DNA of 64,000 nucleotides, from NCBI GenBank assembly GCA_902774245.1, contig CACYHQ010000003.1, positions 124,001 to 188,000 of the forward strand. The letters are read 5' to 3'. The stretch is from an uncultured bacterium. Lineage in GTDB: Bacteria; Verrucomicrobiota; Lentisphaeria; Victivallales; UBA1829. Positions 1-7,596 of the stretch are shown one piece after another (positions within the stretch are counted from its first letter, which is position 1; every line of letters begins with the position of its first letter). Position numbers and translations under genes: made by a program. Under the pieces are notes generated by a model. It searched no databases, was not told where the DNA came from, and was given only the letters and a program-made list of their open reading frames with translations.

Positions 1-1833
1 CTCATCAAGGCGCTCGTCCAGCACTGGACCGACCGCTACGGAGCGGATGAGGTCAAGACCTGGCGTTTCGAGGTCTGGAACGAGCCGAACCTCAACATCT
101 TCTGGCGTCTCGCCGAAAAAGACCGTCTCCCCGAATATCTCAAGCTCTACGAACACACCGCCAAGGCCGTGAAGTCCGTCAACAAGGACTACCCCGTCGG
201 CGGTCCCTCCGGCGCCGGGCCGGTCTTCATCGAGGAGCTGATCGACTTCTGCAACAAGAAGAAAGTCCCGCTGGACTTCATCACCTACCACACCTACGGC
301 CTCGGCGACGGCCCCAGCGGCCTCGACCAGTATGGCAACCGCAAGCTCTTCCTGCACCCCAGCCTCCACTACGTCTGCGACAGCGCGAACCAGCCGCTCC
401 CCGCCATCGTCAAGAAGGGCAAAAAGAAACTTCCGGTCTACATCACCGAGTGGAATTCCTCCTATTCGCCTGTCGACCCCGTGCACGATTCCTTCTTCGC
501 CGGTCCGTTCATCCTGGAACAGCTCCGCAACACCGAGGCGCTCGATTCCATGAGCTTCTGGACGTTCACCGACATCTTCGAGGAAAATGGCCCCGCGCCG
601 CGTCCGTTCCACGGCGGTTTCGGCCTCATGTCCTACCAGGGCATCCCGAAGGCCGCGTACTGGGCGTACAAATACCTCTCCCTCCTCGGCAACACCGAGC
701 TCGTTTCCTCCGATAAATCTTCCTACGTCTGCCGCGACGAAAAGGGCGGCGTGCAGGTCCTCTTCTGGGATCTCTCCCACCCCACCGACGGCGGCAAGGT
801 CAGCAACCAGGACTTCTTCTTCAAGACCGTCCCCGCCACGAACAAGGGCGAGGCGTCCGTCGTGCTGCATCACCTCCCCGCCGGCGAATACGATGTCAAG
901 GTCTACATGATCGGGTTCCAGCAGAACGACCCGTACACGCTCTGGCTGAACGCCGGTGCCCCCTCCGACCTCACCCGCGAGGATGTGGAGGAGATCAAGA
1001 AGAACTCCGCCATGGAACCAGTGTTCCAGTCCGGCATCAAGGTCGACGGCATGGTCACGCTCACGATGCCGCTTCAGGCGAACAGTGTGTATTTCATCAG
1101 CCTCACGCCGACCAAGCTCGCCCCGGTAAAGGCCGCTCCCGCGAAGAAGGCGGAAGCCAAACCCGCGGAAAAGGCTCCGGCGAAAGCCGCCGCTCCTGTG
1201 AAGAATGCTGAGGCGAAACCCGCCGCGAAATCTGCTGAAAAGCCGGCACCTGCGAAGAAGGCGGAAGCCAAGCCTGCGGCAAAAGCCCCGGCGAAGAAGG
1301 CGGAAGCCAAGCCTGCGGCAAAAGCCCCGGCGAAGAAGGCTGAGGCGAAACCCGCCGCGAACCCTGCCGTCAAGGCTCCGGCGAAGGCCGCTGCTCCGGC
1401 GAAGAAAGCCGCTCCGGTGAAGCCTGCCGCCAATGCTCCGGCTAAGAAAGTCGCTCCGGTCTCGGCGAAGAAGGCCCCGGCAAAACCCGCCGCCAAGCCT
1501 GCGGCCAAACCGGCTCCCGCAAAGGCCGCTGCTCCGGCCAAGAAATCCGCTCCCGCTCCGGCGAAGAAAGCCCCGGCTAAATCCGCCGCGAAGCCCGCCG
1601 TCAAGGCCCCTGCGAAAAAAGTCGCTCTAGCTTCGGTGAAGCCCGTAGCCAAGCCTGCCGTCAAAGCTCCGGCCAAGAAATCCGCTCCGGCTCCTGCTAA
1701 GAAGGCTCCGGCGAAGCCCGTAGCCAAGCCTGCCGTCAAAGCTCCGGCCAAGAAATCCGCTCCGGCTCCTGCTAAGAAGGCTCCGGCGAAACCCGCCGCC
1801 AAAGCTCCGGCGAAAAAGCCCGCGAAGAAATAG
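1..1833 (+). CDS. GH39-family glycosidase with A/K/P-rich tail (5' partial)
   Basis: The gene begins before the window; 610 residues are visible. The catalytic acid/base sits in WNEPNL (visible Glu28) and the probable nucleophile in ITEWN (visible Glu150), the GH39 arrangement seen in beta-xylosidases. Removal of xylose from xylo-oligosaccharides is likely from the family and from the xylose isomerase and ABC genes that follow. After about visible residue 370 the fold ends, and the last 240 residues are almost only Ala, Lys and Pro with some Val and Ser, resembling a histone H1 tail. No membrane segment or sorting motif is visible in the part present. A terminator follows directly, so the next operon is separate. 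Family call good; exact substrate uncertain. Confidence 0.85.
   Translation, partial: LIKALVQHWTDRYGADEVKTWRFEVWNEPNLNIFWRLAEKDRLPEYLKLYEHTAKAVKSVNKDYPVGGPSGAGPVFIEELIDFCNKKKVPLDFITYHTYGLGDGPSGLDQYGNRKLFLHPSLHYVCDSANQPLPAIVKKGKKKLPVYITEWNSSYSPVDPVHDSFFAGPFILEQLRNTEALDSMSFWTFTDIFEENGPAPRPFHGGFGLMSYQGIPKAAYWAYKYLSLLGNTELVSSDKSSYVCRDEKGGVQVLFWDLSHPTDGGKVSNQDFFFKTVPATNKGEASVVLHHLPAGEYDVKVYMIGFQQNDPYTLWLNAGAPSDLTREDVEEIKKNSAMEPVFQSGIKVDGMVTLTMPLQANSVYFISLTPTKLAPVKAAPAKKAEAKPAEKAPAKAAAPVKNAEAKPAAKSAEKPAPAKKAEAKPAAKAPAKKAEAKPAAKAPAKKAEAKPAANPAVKAPAKAAAPAKKAAPVKPAANAPAKKVAPVSAKKAPAKPAAKPAAKPAPAKAAAPAKKSAPAPAKKAPAKSAAKPAVKAPAKKVALASVKPVAKPAVKAPAKKSAPAPAKKAPAKPVAKPAVKAPAKKSAPAPAKKAPAKPAAKAPAKKPAKK
1252..1329 (+). 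repeat. 39-bp tandem repeat, two identical copies
   Basis: Units 1252-1290 and 1291-1329 are identical and keep the reading frame (13 codons, motif AKKAEAKPAAKAP) in the basic tail of the GH39 gene. Confidence 0.9.
1639..1788 (+). repeat. 75-bp tandem repeat, two identical copies
   Basis: Units 1639-1713 and 1714-1788 are identical to the base and encode 25 residues each of the A/K/P tail. Identity at synonymous positions points to recent duplication, so tail length probably varies between strains. Confidence 0.9.
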
Positions 1834-1857
1834 TAAGCGGTCCGTTTCGACTGATTT

Positions 1858-1900
1858 GCCCGGCATCGGAATCACGGTTTCCATGCCGGGCTATTTTCTT
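1858..1900 (+). terminator. Rho-independent terminator after GH39 gene
   Basis: A 9-bp stem GCCCGGCAT/ATGCCGGGC (1858-1866 with 1883-1891) is followed by TATTTTCTT, 24 bases after the stop codon. The rest of the gap to 2168 holds the xylA promoter and leader and an AT-rich stretch with nothing else recognisable. Confidence 0.85.
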
Positions 1901-2049
1901 GATCGCTGATTGTTCGGGAATCTGATAATTGCATGTGCCGAATCCACCCGAAACGGCAATTTTAATTTATTCTCGAAAATACTGTACACGGGATGTCAAA
2001 AAATGAATGTTAATTGATAAAAAGTACATGCTATCTGCCGCAAACACCA

Positions 2050-2077
2050 TTTAAATTTCGATTTGATGTGCTATAGT
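2050..2077 (+). promoter_or_regulatory. Promoter of the xylA-ABC operon
   Basis: TTTAAA, 16 bases, TATAGT (2072-2077). The predicted transcript starts near 2084, leaving a leader of about 85 bases before ATG 2169. Confidence 0.6.
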
Positions 2078-2168
2078 AATAGAGTTAAATCAGCCTCAAT
2101 CGGGGGCTGTCCTGCAAATCAACCGGGACCGTTTTTTCCTTTTTACGGTCTTATAAGGAGTTATACAA

Positions 2169-3290
2169 ATGGAATTCAATCAGTACTGCGTCACCCGCCG
2201 TTCAATGCCCTTCTGGTGCGTTGGCAATCCGCTGTCCGACCCGTTCGGAGGCTCCGTCCTCGACAAGATCAGCTCGATCGAAGTCGCCAAAATCCTCGCC
2301 TGGGCTGCCGGTGAAGGCCTCATCGAAGCCACCAGCGCGCACGACGACGACCTCGTGCCGTGGGATCCCGCGAATCCGGACGACGATCTGGATCCGAACA
2401 GCGAAACCAGCAAGATCCTCCGCGAGATCAAATCCATCCTCGACGGCGCCGGCATCAAGTTCAACACGATGACCTGCAGCCTTCACGGCAACAAGATCTT
2501 CCGCGACGGCGGCCTCTGCAATCCTGATCCCGAACTCCGCAAGCTCGCCGCGAAGAAGGTCGAACGCACCCTCCGCATCGGCGCGTATCTCGGCGCCGAC
2601 TACTACACCTACTGGGTCGCCCGCGACGGCTTCGAAGTCCCCGCCATCACGAAGTGGGGCGAAGTCTACACCTGGCTGGCCGACGGCCTCAACCACGTGA
2701 CCGACTACATCGAATCCCAGGGGCTGAAGAACTACAAGGGCGCCACGGTCGAGCCGAAGCCGAACGAGCCCCGCGGCCAGATGTTCCTCCCCTCCAGCGG
2801 CCACGCCGTCGGATTCATTTTCGGCATGCTCAAGAAGCCGGATTTCTGGGGCGTCAATCCCGAACTGCTCCAGCACGAGAGCATGGCCCTGCTGAACTCC
2901 GTCATGACGGTCAGCTATCTCTGCAGCATGAACAAGCTCAAATTCCTGCATTTCGGCTGCCAGATCAAGGCGCAGTTCGACAATGACTTCCCGCCGCTCA
3001 TCGGACCGGAAGGACTCAAGGAAACCGTCTTCATGTTCAACGCGCTCCAGCAGATTGGCTGGAAGGGTATCGTGGAATTCGACTGCCACATGCTCCGCGC
3101 CGAAGGCGACCTCAACGCCCAGATCGAATGCCGCAAGCAGTTCATCCGCGACTGCATCCGTGCGCTTTCCATCGCCATTACCCTCGCTGCCCGCATCAAA
3201 CCTGCCGGCAAGCCCGCGTCCCAGAGCGCCGGCGACCTCGACAGCATCATGCAGATGTGCGGCCTTGACAACGTTCAGGTGAAACGGTAA
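2169..3290 (+). CDS. xylA: Xylose isomerase (short, class I type)
   Basis: Predicted to interconvert D-xylose and D-xylulose in the cytoplasm. The 373-residue TIM-barrel protein has the actinobacterial-type landmarks: DPFG near residue 24, AHDDDL with the ring-opening His58 and Asp61, EPKPNEPRG with metal ligands Glu195 and Lys197, FDNDF with Asp271 and Asp273, and a last metal-ligand Asp near 305. Length is slightly below the usual 385-395. ATG 2169 is preceded by a good AAGGAG site. It is the first gene of an operon with a sugar ABC transporter and lies just after a GH39 glycosidase, so a xylose pathway is strongly suggested. No xylulokinase is adjacent. A related sugar isomerase specificity is possible. 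Confidence 0.85.
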   Translation: MEFNQYCVTRRSMPFWCVGNPLSDPFGGSVLDKISSIEVAKILAWAAGEGLIEATSAHDDDLVPWDPANPDDDLDPNSETSKILREIKSILDGAGIKFNTMTCSLHGNKIFRDGGLCNPDPELRKLAAKKVERTLRIGAYLGADYYTYWVARDGFEVPAITKWGEVYTWLADGLNHVTDYIESQGLKNYKGATVEPKPNEPRGQMFLPSSGHAVGFIFGMLKKPDFWGVNPELLQHESMALLNSVMTVSYLCSMNKLKFLHFGCQIKAQFDNDFPPLIGPEGLKETVFMFNALQQIGWKGIVEFDCHMLRAEGDLNAQIECRKQFIRDCIRALSIAITLAARIKPAGKPASQSAGDLDSIMQMCGLDNVQVKR

Positions 3291-3310
3291 CGCGAGTTGG
3301 AGGAATTGCA

Positions 3311-3339
3311 ATGGTCATGATGCCGACGGTGTCATGACC
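3311..3339 (+). other. Hairpin overlapping an 8-codon mini-ORF between xylA and the binding-protein gene
   Basis: A well-placed GGAGG (3300-3304) precedes ATG 3311, which opens MVMMPTVS and stops at 3337. The same bases hold a perfect 8-bp inverted repeat GGTCATGA/TCATGACC (3313-3320, 3332-3339; loop 11). It could be an mRNA-stabilising or translation-linked element that sets different levels for isomerase and transporter; function is inferred. Confidence 0.45.
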
Positions 3340-3359
3340 GTACCATTGAGGAGTTATCA

Positions 3360-4847
3360 ATGAGAAACATTTATCCATTCGGAAAAGCCCCGTTTGTCAT
3401 TCTGATCATTGCAATCGTCTCCGGTATTGTGTTCCTCTGGATGAGATTGGGTGAAAAGAAGGACAGACCTGATCTCATCCTGGCCATCCAGGCCGAAATC
3501 CATGTCAAGCCTTACCAGAAGGCCATCGACCAGTTCAACAAGGAGAACAACTGCAACGTCGTTCTCCAGCGCGTCCAGAAGGAAGTCCTGATGAGCCGCC
3601 TCCAGTCCGCCATGCAGACCGGATGCGACGTCCCGGACATCGTCGAGATGCTGGAAGGCACCATCGGCTACTTCACGCGCGGCCCGCTTGAGAACGTCGG
3701 CTTCGTCGACCTCACGGAGCGCCTGAAGGAAGACGGCTTCATGGATTCCGCGAAGATGGTCCAGACGCGTTATGCCCTCTGGTCCAGCCGCGGACATATC
3801 TTCGCCCTTCCGCACGACGTGCACCCGTCCTGCCTCTGCTACCGCGTCGACCTGATCAAGGAACTCGGCATCGACGTGACGAAGCTGAAAACGTGGGACG
3901 ATTTCGTGAAGAAAGGCCAGGAGATTACCGTTCCCGGCAAGCGCTACATGATCGACATGTCCGACAACAACATGGTCAGTCTGATCATTCTGCTCACCCA
4001 ACGCGGATTCGACCTCTTTGACGCGGATGGCAAAGTCGCGTTCGACAAACCCGAGGTCGCGGAGCTGATCGCGTGGTTCGTCCGTCAGACGACTCCGAAC
4101 ACCAAGACCCGCATCGCGTTCCCCGCCGGCGACGGCCAGAACTTCTACCAGGCCATGAACGAAGGCCTCGACCTGTTCTTCTTCACTCCCGACTGGCGCA
4201 CCGCCCAGTTCATGCTGGACAACCCGCGCCAGAAAGGCAACCTGGCCCTGATGCCGATGCCCATCTGGGCGGACAAGGACGGCAACAAGCTGCCCGGCAG
4301 CTACATGACCGGCACCTGGGGCGGTTCCGGACTTGCCATCACCAAGCACTGCAAGAACCAGGATCTCGCATGGAAGTTCGCGAAGTATCTCTACACGAAG
4401 ACCGAGGACCTCGGCGAGCGCTTCCTGCTCACGAACATCCTTCCCCCGATCAAGGCATCCTGGAAGCTTCCCGAGCTCAAGCAGAAGAGCGATTTCTACA
4501 AGCACATGTTCCATGATCCGGAGACCGGCGATCTTGTGGAAGAATTCGTCTCCATCGGCGAAATGTACGCCTCCCAGGCCGACGGCACCCCGCCGCACTA
4601 CATCACGGCCTACACCAGACAGGCGGAAACGCAGCTCCTCGACGTCTACTACGACGCCCGTCAGTATTATGAGAGCAATCCGAATGCAACCGATGCCGAT
4701 CTGCTGGCGCGGATTACACCGAGACTTAAAACGAACGCCGACAACGTCCGCAAGATGATCGACTTTAACGTCTTCCTCAGAGACTCCGGAAATAAGACTG
4801 TTGCGGCCGCATCCGCCGAGCCCGCAACCGGAAGCAAGGAGCAATAA
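3360..4847 (+). CDS. ABC transporter sugar-binding protein, membrane-anchored
   Basis: A 495-residue family 1 extracellular solute-binding protein. The start lacks a lipobox; instead residues 7-27 (APFVILIIAIVSGIVFLW region) form one hydrophobic helix followed by charged residues, so the protein is probably tethered as a signal anchor in the periplasm. The two-lobed binding-protein region follows (LILAIQ...YQKAIDQFNKENN; GTWGGSGLAITK). The next two genes encode MalF/MalG-type permeases. A likely ligand is xylose or xylo-oligosaccharides, judged from xylA upstream. ATG 3360 is chosen for its GAGGAG site. The C-terminal 20 residues are A/E/S-rich. Confidence 0.85.
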   Translation: MRNIYPFGKAPFVILIIAIVSGIVFLWMRLGEKKDRPDLILAIQAEIHVKPYQKAIDQFNKENNCNVVLQRVQKEVLMSRLQSAMQTGCDVPDIVEMLEGTIGYFTRGPLENVGFVDLTERLKEDGFMDSAKMVQTRYALWSSRGHIFALPHDVHPSCLCYRVDLIKELGIDVTKLKTWDDFVKKGQEITVPGKRYMIDMSDNNMVSLIILLTQRGFDLFDADGKVAFDKPEVAELIAWFVRQTTPNTKTRIAFPAGDGQNFYQAMNEGLDLFFFTPDWRTAQFMLDNPRQKGNLALMPMPIWADKDGNKLPGSYMTGTWGGSGLAITKHCKNQDLAWKFAKYLYTKTEDLGERFLLTNILPPIKASWKLPELKQKSDFYKHMFHDPETGDLVEEFVSIGEMYASQADGTPPHYITAYTRQAETQLLDVYYDARQYYESNPNATDADLLARITPRLKTNADNVRKMIDFNVFLRDSGNKTVAAASAEPATGSKEQ

Positions 4848-4852
4848 CAGAA

Positions 4853-5767
4853 ATGTCTGCCAATATTCAAAAAAAGAAAGGCGGTCCCGACCGCCATCCC
4901 GTGGCGCCATGGATGTTCCTTGCGCCGTACCTTCTTTACGCGGCGGTGTTCTTCGTGTATCCGCTGCTCTACGCCGGCTGGCTGGCGTTCCACCAGACCG
5001 ACGGCCCCCACACCGCGGTCTTCGTCGGCCTTGACAACTTCAAGTTCATCTTCTCCGACAGCATGTTCTGGAAAGCGATGAGCAACACCACCATCTATGC
5101 CATCGCGTCCATCTGCATCCAGCTGCCGATCTCCCTCGGACTCGCCATGCTGCTGAACAACAGCAACAGCCGCATGAAGGGCGCGTTCCGCCTGATGATC
5201 TTCAGCCCGAACCTCGTCGGCCAGATCTTCGTCGGCGTGATGTTCGCCGTGATCTTCACCCCCCACTACGGCCTCTTCAACAAGGGCCTCGATTCCCTCA
5301 TCGGCTGGGGGCTTGAAAAGCAGTGGCTCGCCGATCCGAACCTGCTCCTCCCCGCCCTGATCATCATCTCCCTGTGGATGTATGTGGGCTACAATATGAT
5401 CTACTTCCTCGCCGGTCTGCAGTCGGTCGACAAGCAGCTGATCGAAGCGGCGCAGATCGACGGCGCCAGCGCCTGGCAGACCTTCCTGCACATCACGCTG
5501 CCGCAGATCAAGCCGATCGCCATCTTCGTGGTCATCATGAGCACGATCGGGTCCTACCAGCTGTTCGAACTTCCGTTCGCCTTGATGAAGGGCGAGGGAT
5601 TCGGTCCGAACAACGCCGCGATGACCGTCGTCGGTTACCTCTATGAGTGGGGCTTCAACAACGGCGACCTGGGCACGGCGGCCGCCATCGGATGGATCCT
5701 GGCGGCCATCATCTTCACCATCAGTATCATTCAGCTTAAAGTCACGCACGCGTACGACGTGGATTGA
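4853..5767 (+). CDS. Sugar ABC transporter permease, MalF/UgpA type
   Basis: A 304-residue inner-membrane permease. A basic N-terminus precedes TM1 (MFLAPYLLYAAVFFVYPLLY), and about six helices follow. The cytoplasmic EAA loop EAAQIDGASAWQTFLHITLP, which docks the ATPase, is clear near residues 199-220. The ribosome site AAGGAG lies inside the last codons of the preceding gene, so the genes are translationally close (5-base gap). It forms a heterodimer with the next permease. No ATPase gene lies in the operon, so a shared MsmK/MalK-type ATPase elsewhere is presumed. Confidence 0.9.
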   Translation: MSANIQKKKGGPDRHPVAPWMFLAPYLLYAAVFFVYPLLYAGWLAFHQTDGPHTAVFVGLDNFKFIFSDSMFWKAMSNTTIYAIASICIQLPISLGLAMLLNNSNSRMKGAFRLMIFSPNLVGQIFVGVMFAVIFTPHYGLFNKGLDSLIGWGLEKQWLADPNLLLPALIIISLWMYVGYNMIYFLAGLQSVDKQLIEAAQIDGASAWQTFLHITLPQIKPIAIFVVIMSTIGSYQLFELPFALMKGEGFGPNNAAMTVVGYLYEWGFNNGDLGTAAAIGWILAAIIFTISIIQLKVTHAYDVD

Positions 5768-5787
5768 CGGAATAGGAGACAGATACA

Positions 5788-6720
5788 ATGCATTTAGTCC
5801 ATTGGGTATTGATTGTCGCGGCCATCGTCTACGTCGCCCTGCGCATGATTCCGGGCAAGGGCTGGAAGATCGCCCCCGCCTATCTCCGTGTCGTCCTGCT
5901 CTGCATCGCCGCTTTCCTCACGCTCACGCCGTTCGCGTGGCTGATCTGCAGCGCGTTCAAAGACAAGACCATCATGATGCAGTACACGTTCCTGCCGCCC
6001 GTTTCTCACTGGTTCGACGGGTCGCTGAACCTGGACAACTTCCGGCGTCTGCTTACGGAAGAGTACCACTCCCCGCAGGGATCGGTCTATTTCTGGCAGT
6101 ACATCGTGAACTCGGTCTTCCTGTCCTGCACCATCACGTCCATCAACATCTTCTTCTCGTCGATGGCCGGATACGCGCTTGCGAAGTACAAGTTCAAAGG
6201 CAGAAACGCGATCCTCTTCGTCATGCTGGGGTCCATGATGTTCCCGAGCATGCTCTTCCTGGCGCCTCTCTTCGAGATGGTCTACAAATTCGGGTGGATG
6301 GATACCTACTACGCCCTGATCATTCCCGGCGCCATCACCGTGTTCGGCATCTTCCTGTTCCGGCAGGCCATGGTCGGCGTTCCGACCAGTCTGCTGGAAT
6401 CCGCCCGCGTCGACGGCGCCAGCGAGTTCCGCATTTACTGGGAGATCACGCTTCCGCTCGTGCGCCCCGTGACGGCCGCCTACTGCCTCATCACGTTCCT
6501 CGGCACCTGGAATGCCTTCCTCCAGCCGCAGATCTTCGTGCAGACGCAGTCCAAGCTGCCGCTGCCGGTCGTGCTGAACCAGTACATCGGCCTGTACGTG
6601 CAGGAATACGGCATCTTCCTCGCCGGTACGCTGCTCGCCATCATCCCGCCCGCCATTCTCTTCTTCATCCTGCAGAAGGAATTCGTGGCCGGTCTGACCA
6701 GCGGCGCGACGAAGGGTTGA
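5788..6720 (+). CDS. Sugar ABC transporter permease, MalG/UgpE type
   Basis: A 310-residue partner permease, last gene of the xylA operon. Its N-terminus carries an extra hydrophobic segment (residues 3-22) before the usual first helix LLCIAAFLTLTPFAWLICSA. The EAA loop ESARVDGASEFRIYWEITLP is present near residues 203-222. An AGGAG site 10 bases upstream supports ATG 5788. A strong terminator begins 33 bases after the stop. Confidence 0.9.
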   Translation: MHLVHWVLIVAAIVYVALRMIPGKGWKIAPAYLRVVLLCIAAFLTLTPFAWLICSAFKDKTIMMQYTFLPPVSHWFDGSLNLDNFRRLLTEEYHSPQGSVYFWQYIVNSVFLSCTITSINIFFSSMAGYALAKYKFKGRNAILFVMLGSMMFPSMLFLAPLFEMVYKFGWMDTYYALIIPGAITVFGIFLFRQAMVGVPTSLLESARVDGASEFRIYWEITLPLVRPVTAAYCLITFLGTWNAFLQPQIFVQTQSKLPLPVVLNQYIGLYVQEYGIFLAGTLLAIIPPAILFFILQKEFVAGLTSGATKG

Positions 6721-6752
6721 TCCTCCGCGTTTCACGCGCAAATATGCAATTC

Positions 6753-6788
6753 GGACGCACCGGAACAAAACCCGGTGCGTCCTTTTTC
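6753..6788 (+). terminator. Rho-independent terminator of the xylA-ABC operon
   Basis: A perfect 11-bp stem GGACGCACCGG/CCGGTGCGTCC (6753-6763, 6772-6782) with an 8-base loop, then TTTTTC. Confidence 0.95.
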
Positions 6789-6816
6789 GTGCACTTGTTA
6801 CAGGTTCGAGGCCGGA

Positions 6817-7377
6817 TCACTTCATCTGCGCCTTGCCCATGCCGAGCGCTTCCCGGCTGGCGTCGATGTCCTCCTTGATCTGGCGGAACTCGAATTCGTG
6901 TTCCTCCTCGTCTTCGAGGATTTCGAGGATGATGCGGCTCGTCACCGGGTCGCGGTCGCCGATCATCTTCAGGATCCTGTTATAGACCGCGATCGCGCAG
7001 CGCTCGGACGCGATGGACTGGCACATGATCCGATAACCGCACGGGTCTTTCGGCGCCACGAATGCGCAGTTGCAGTTGTCCAGGATCTCCTGCGGAGTGA
7101 GCGGGATCTCGCCGCAGAGCGTCTGGATGCGGTCCGCGAGCATCCGGGCGTGTTCCAGCTCCTCGTCGGCGTGTTCCATCAGCTCACAGGTCATTTCCGG
7201 ACGCATGACGCCCATTACGACCTGGGCCGCCGTCCAGTACTGGAGATACGCGAGCCATTCGTCGCAGTACGCGCGCCTCAGATGGTGCAGGATTTCCTCG
7301 CAGGTCTTCTGGTCCAGCCCCATTCCCTTGCAGTTGCATGCGGAATCGGTACAGTCTTGTTTTTCTTCAGTGTTCAT
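6817..7377 (-). CDS. Ferritin-like di-iron four-helix protein
   Basis: 186 residues from ATG 7377, chosen because GGGGG precedes it by 5 bases and because upstream residues look non-coding. The four-helix di-iron pattern is complete: Glu40 (helix A), Glu73-x-x-His76 (helix B, EELEH), Glu125 (helix C) and Glu157-x-x-His160 (helix D, EDEEEH). This fits the bacterioferritin/rubrerythrin superfamily; iron storage or peroxide handling is likely. No rubredoxin centre is present, but the protein is unusually cysteine-rich, with CNCKG near residue 14 and CNC near 102. It is monocistronic with its own promoter. Confidence 0.75.
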   Translation of the reverse strand: MNTEEKQDCTDSACNCKGMGLDQKTCEEILHHLRRAYCDEWLAYLQYWTAAQVVMGVMRPEMTCELMEHADEELEHARMLADRIQTLCGEIPLTPQEILDNCNCAFVAPKDPCGYRIMCQSIASERCAIAVYNRILKMIGDRDPVTSRIILEILEDEEEHEFEFRQIKEDIDASREALGMGKAQMK

Positions 7378-7429
7378 CGTTACCCCCTTTGTTTTTGGAT
7401 GAATCTCCGGCTGTCTGCGCCGGAGCATA

Positions 7430-7458
7430 ACGATACACCGTCCCGCCGGATTATTCAA
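7430..7458 (-). promoter_or_regulatory. Promoter of the ferritin-like gene
   Basis: On the minus strand TTGAAT (7458-7453), 17 bases, TATCGT (7435-7430). The -10 is weak. Confidence 0.5.
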
Positions 7459-7522
7459 GCCGTCCCGCCGGGAAAAAAGCCGCAAAATAAGCTCAAAAAG
7501 AGTCGCCGCGAAAAGATTGTCG

Positions 7523-7562
7523 CCTCAAAACGGTTTGCTGTCGCATTCGTTCCGTTTTGAGG
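7523..7562 (-). terminator. Perfect 11-bp inverted repeat after the ankyrin gene
   Basis: CCTCAAAACGG (7523-7533) and CCGTTTTGAGG (7552-7562) pair perfectly around an 18-base loop, 34 bases past the stop of the ankyrin gene. The T-rich stretch on the minus strand is interrupted (GACAATCTTTT), so it may be a terminator or a protein-binding site. Confidence 0.5.
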
Positions 7563-7596
7563 TGAAAAGAAGCGGATTTGAGGAGAAAAGACCGGA

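Noticed and set aside
1252-1788. CRISPR-like repetition
   Set aside because: Repeats are in-frame tandem coding units without unique spacers. The Gly-rich repeats at 36868-37190 were rejected for the same reason.
1074-1802. Minus-strand Ala/Gly/Phe-rich frame opposite the GH39 tail
   Set aside because: Repetitive only because it mirrors the A/K/P repeats; no start signals.
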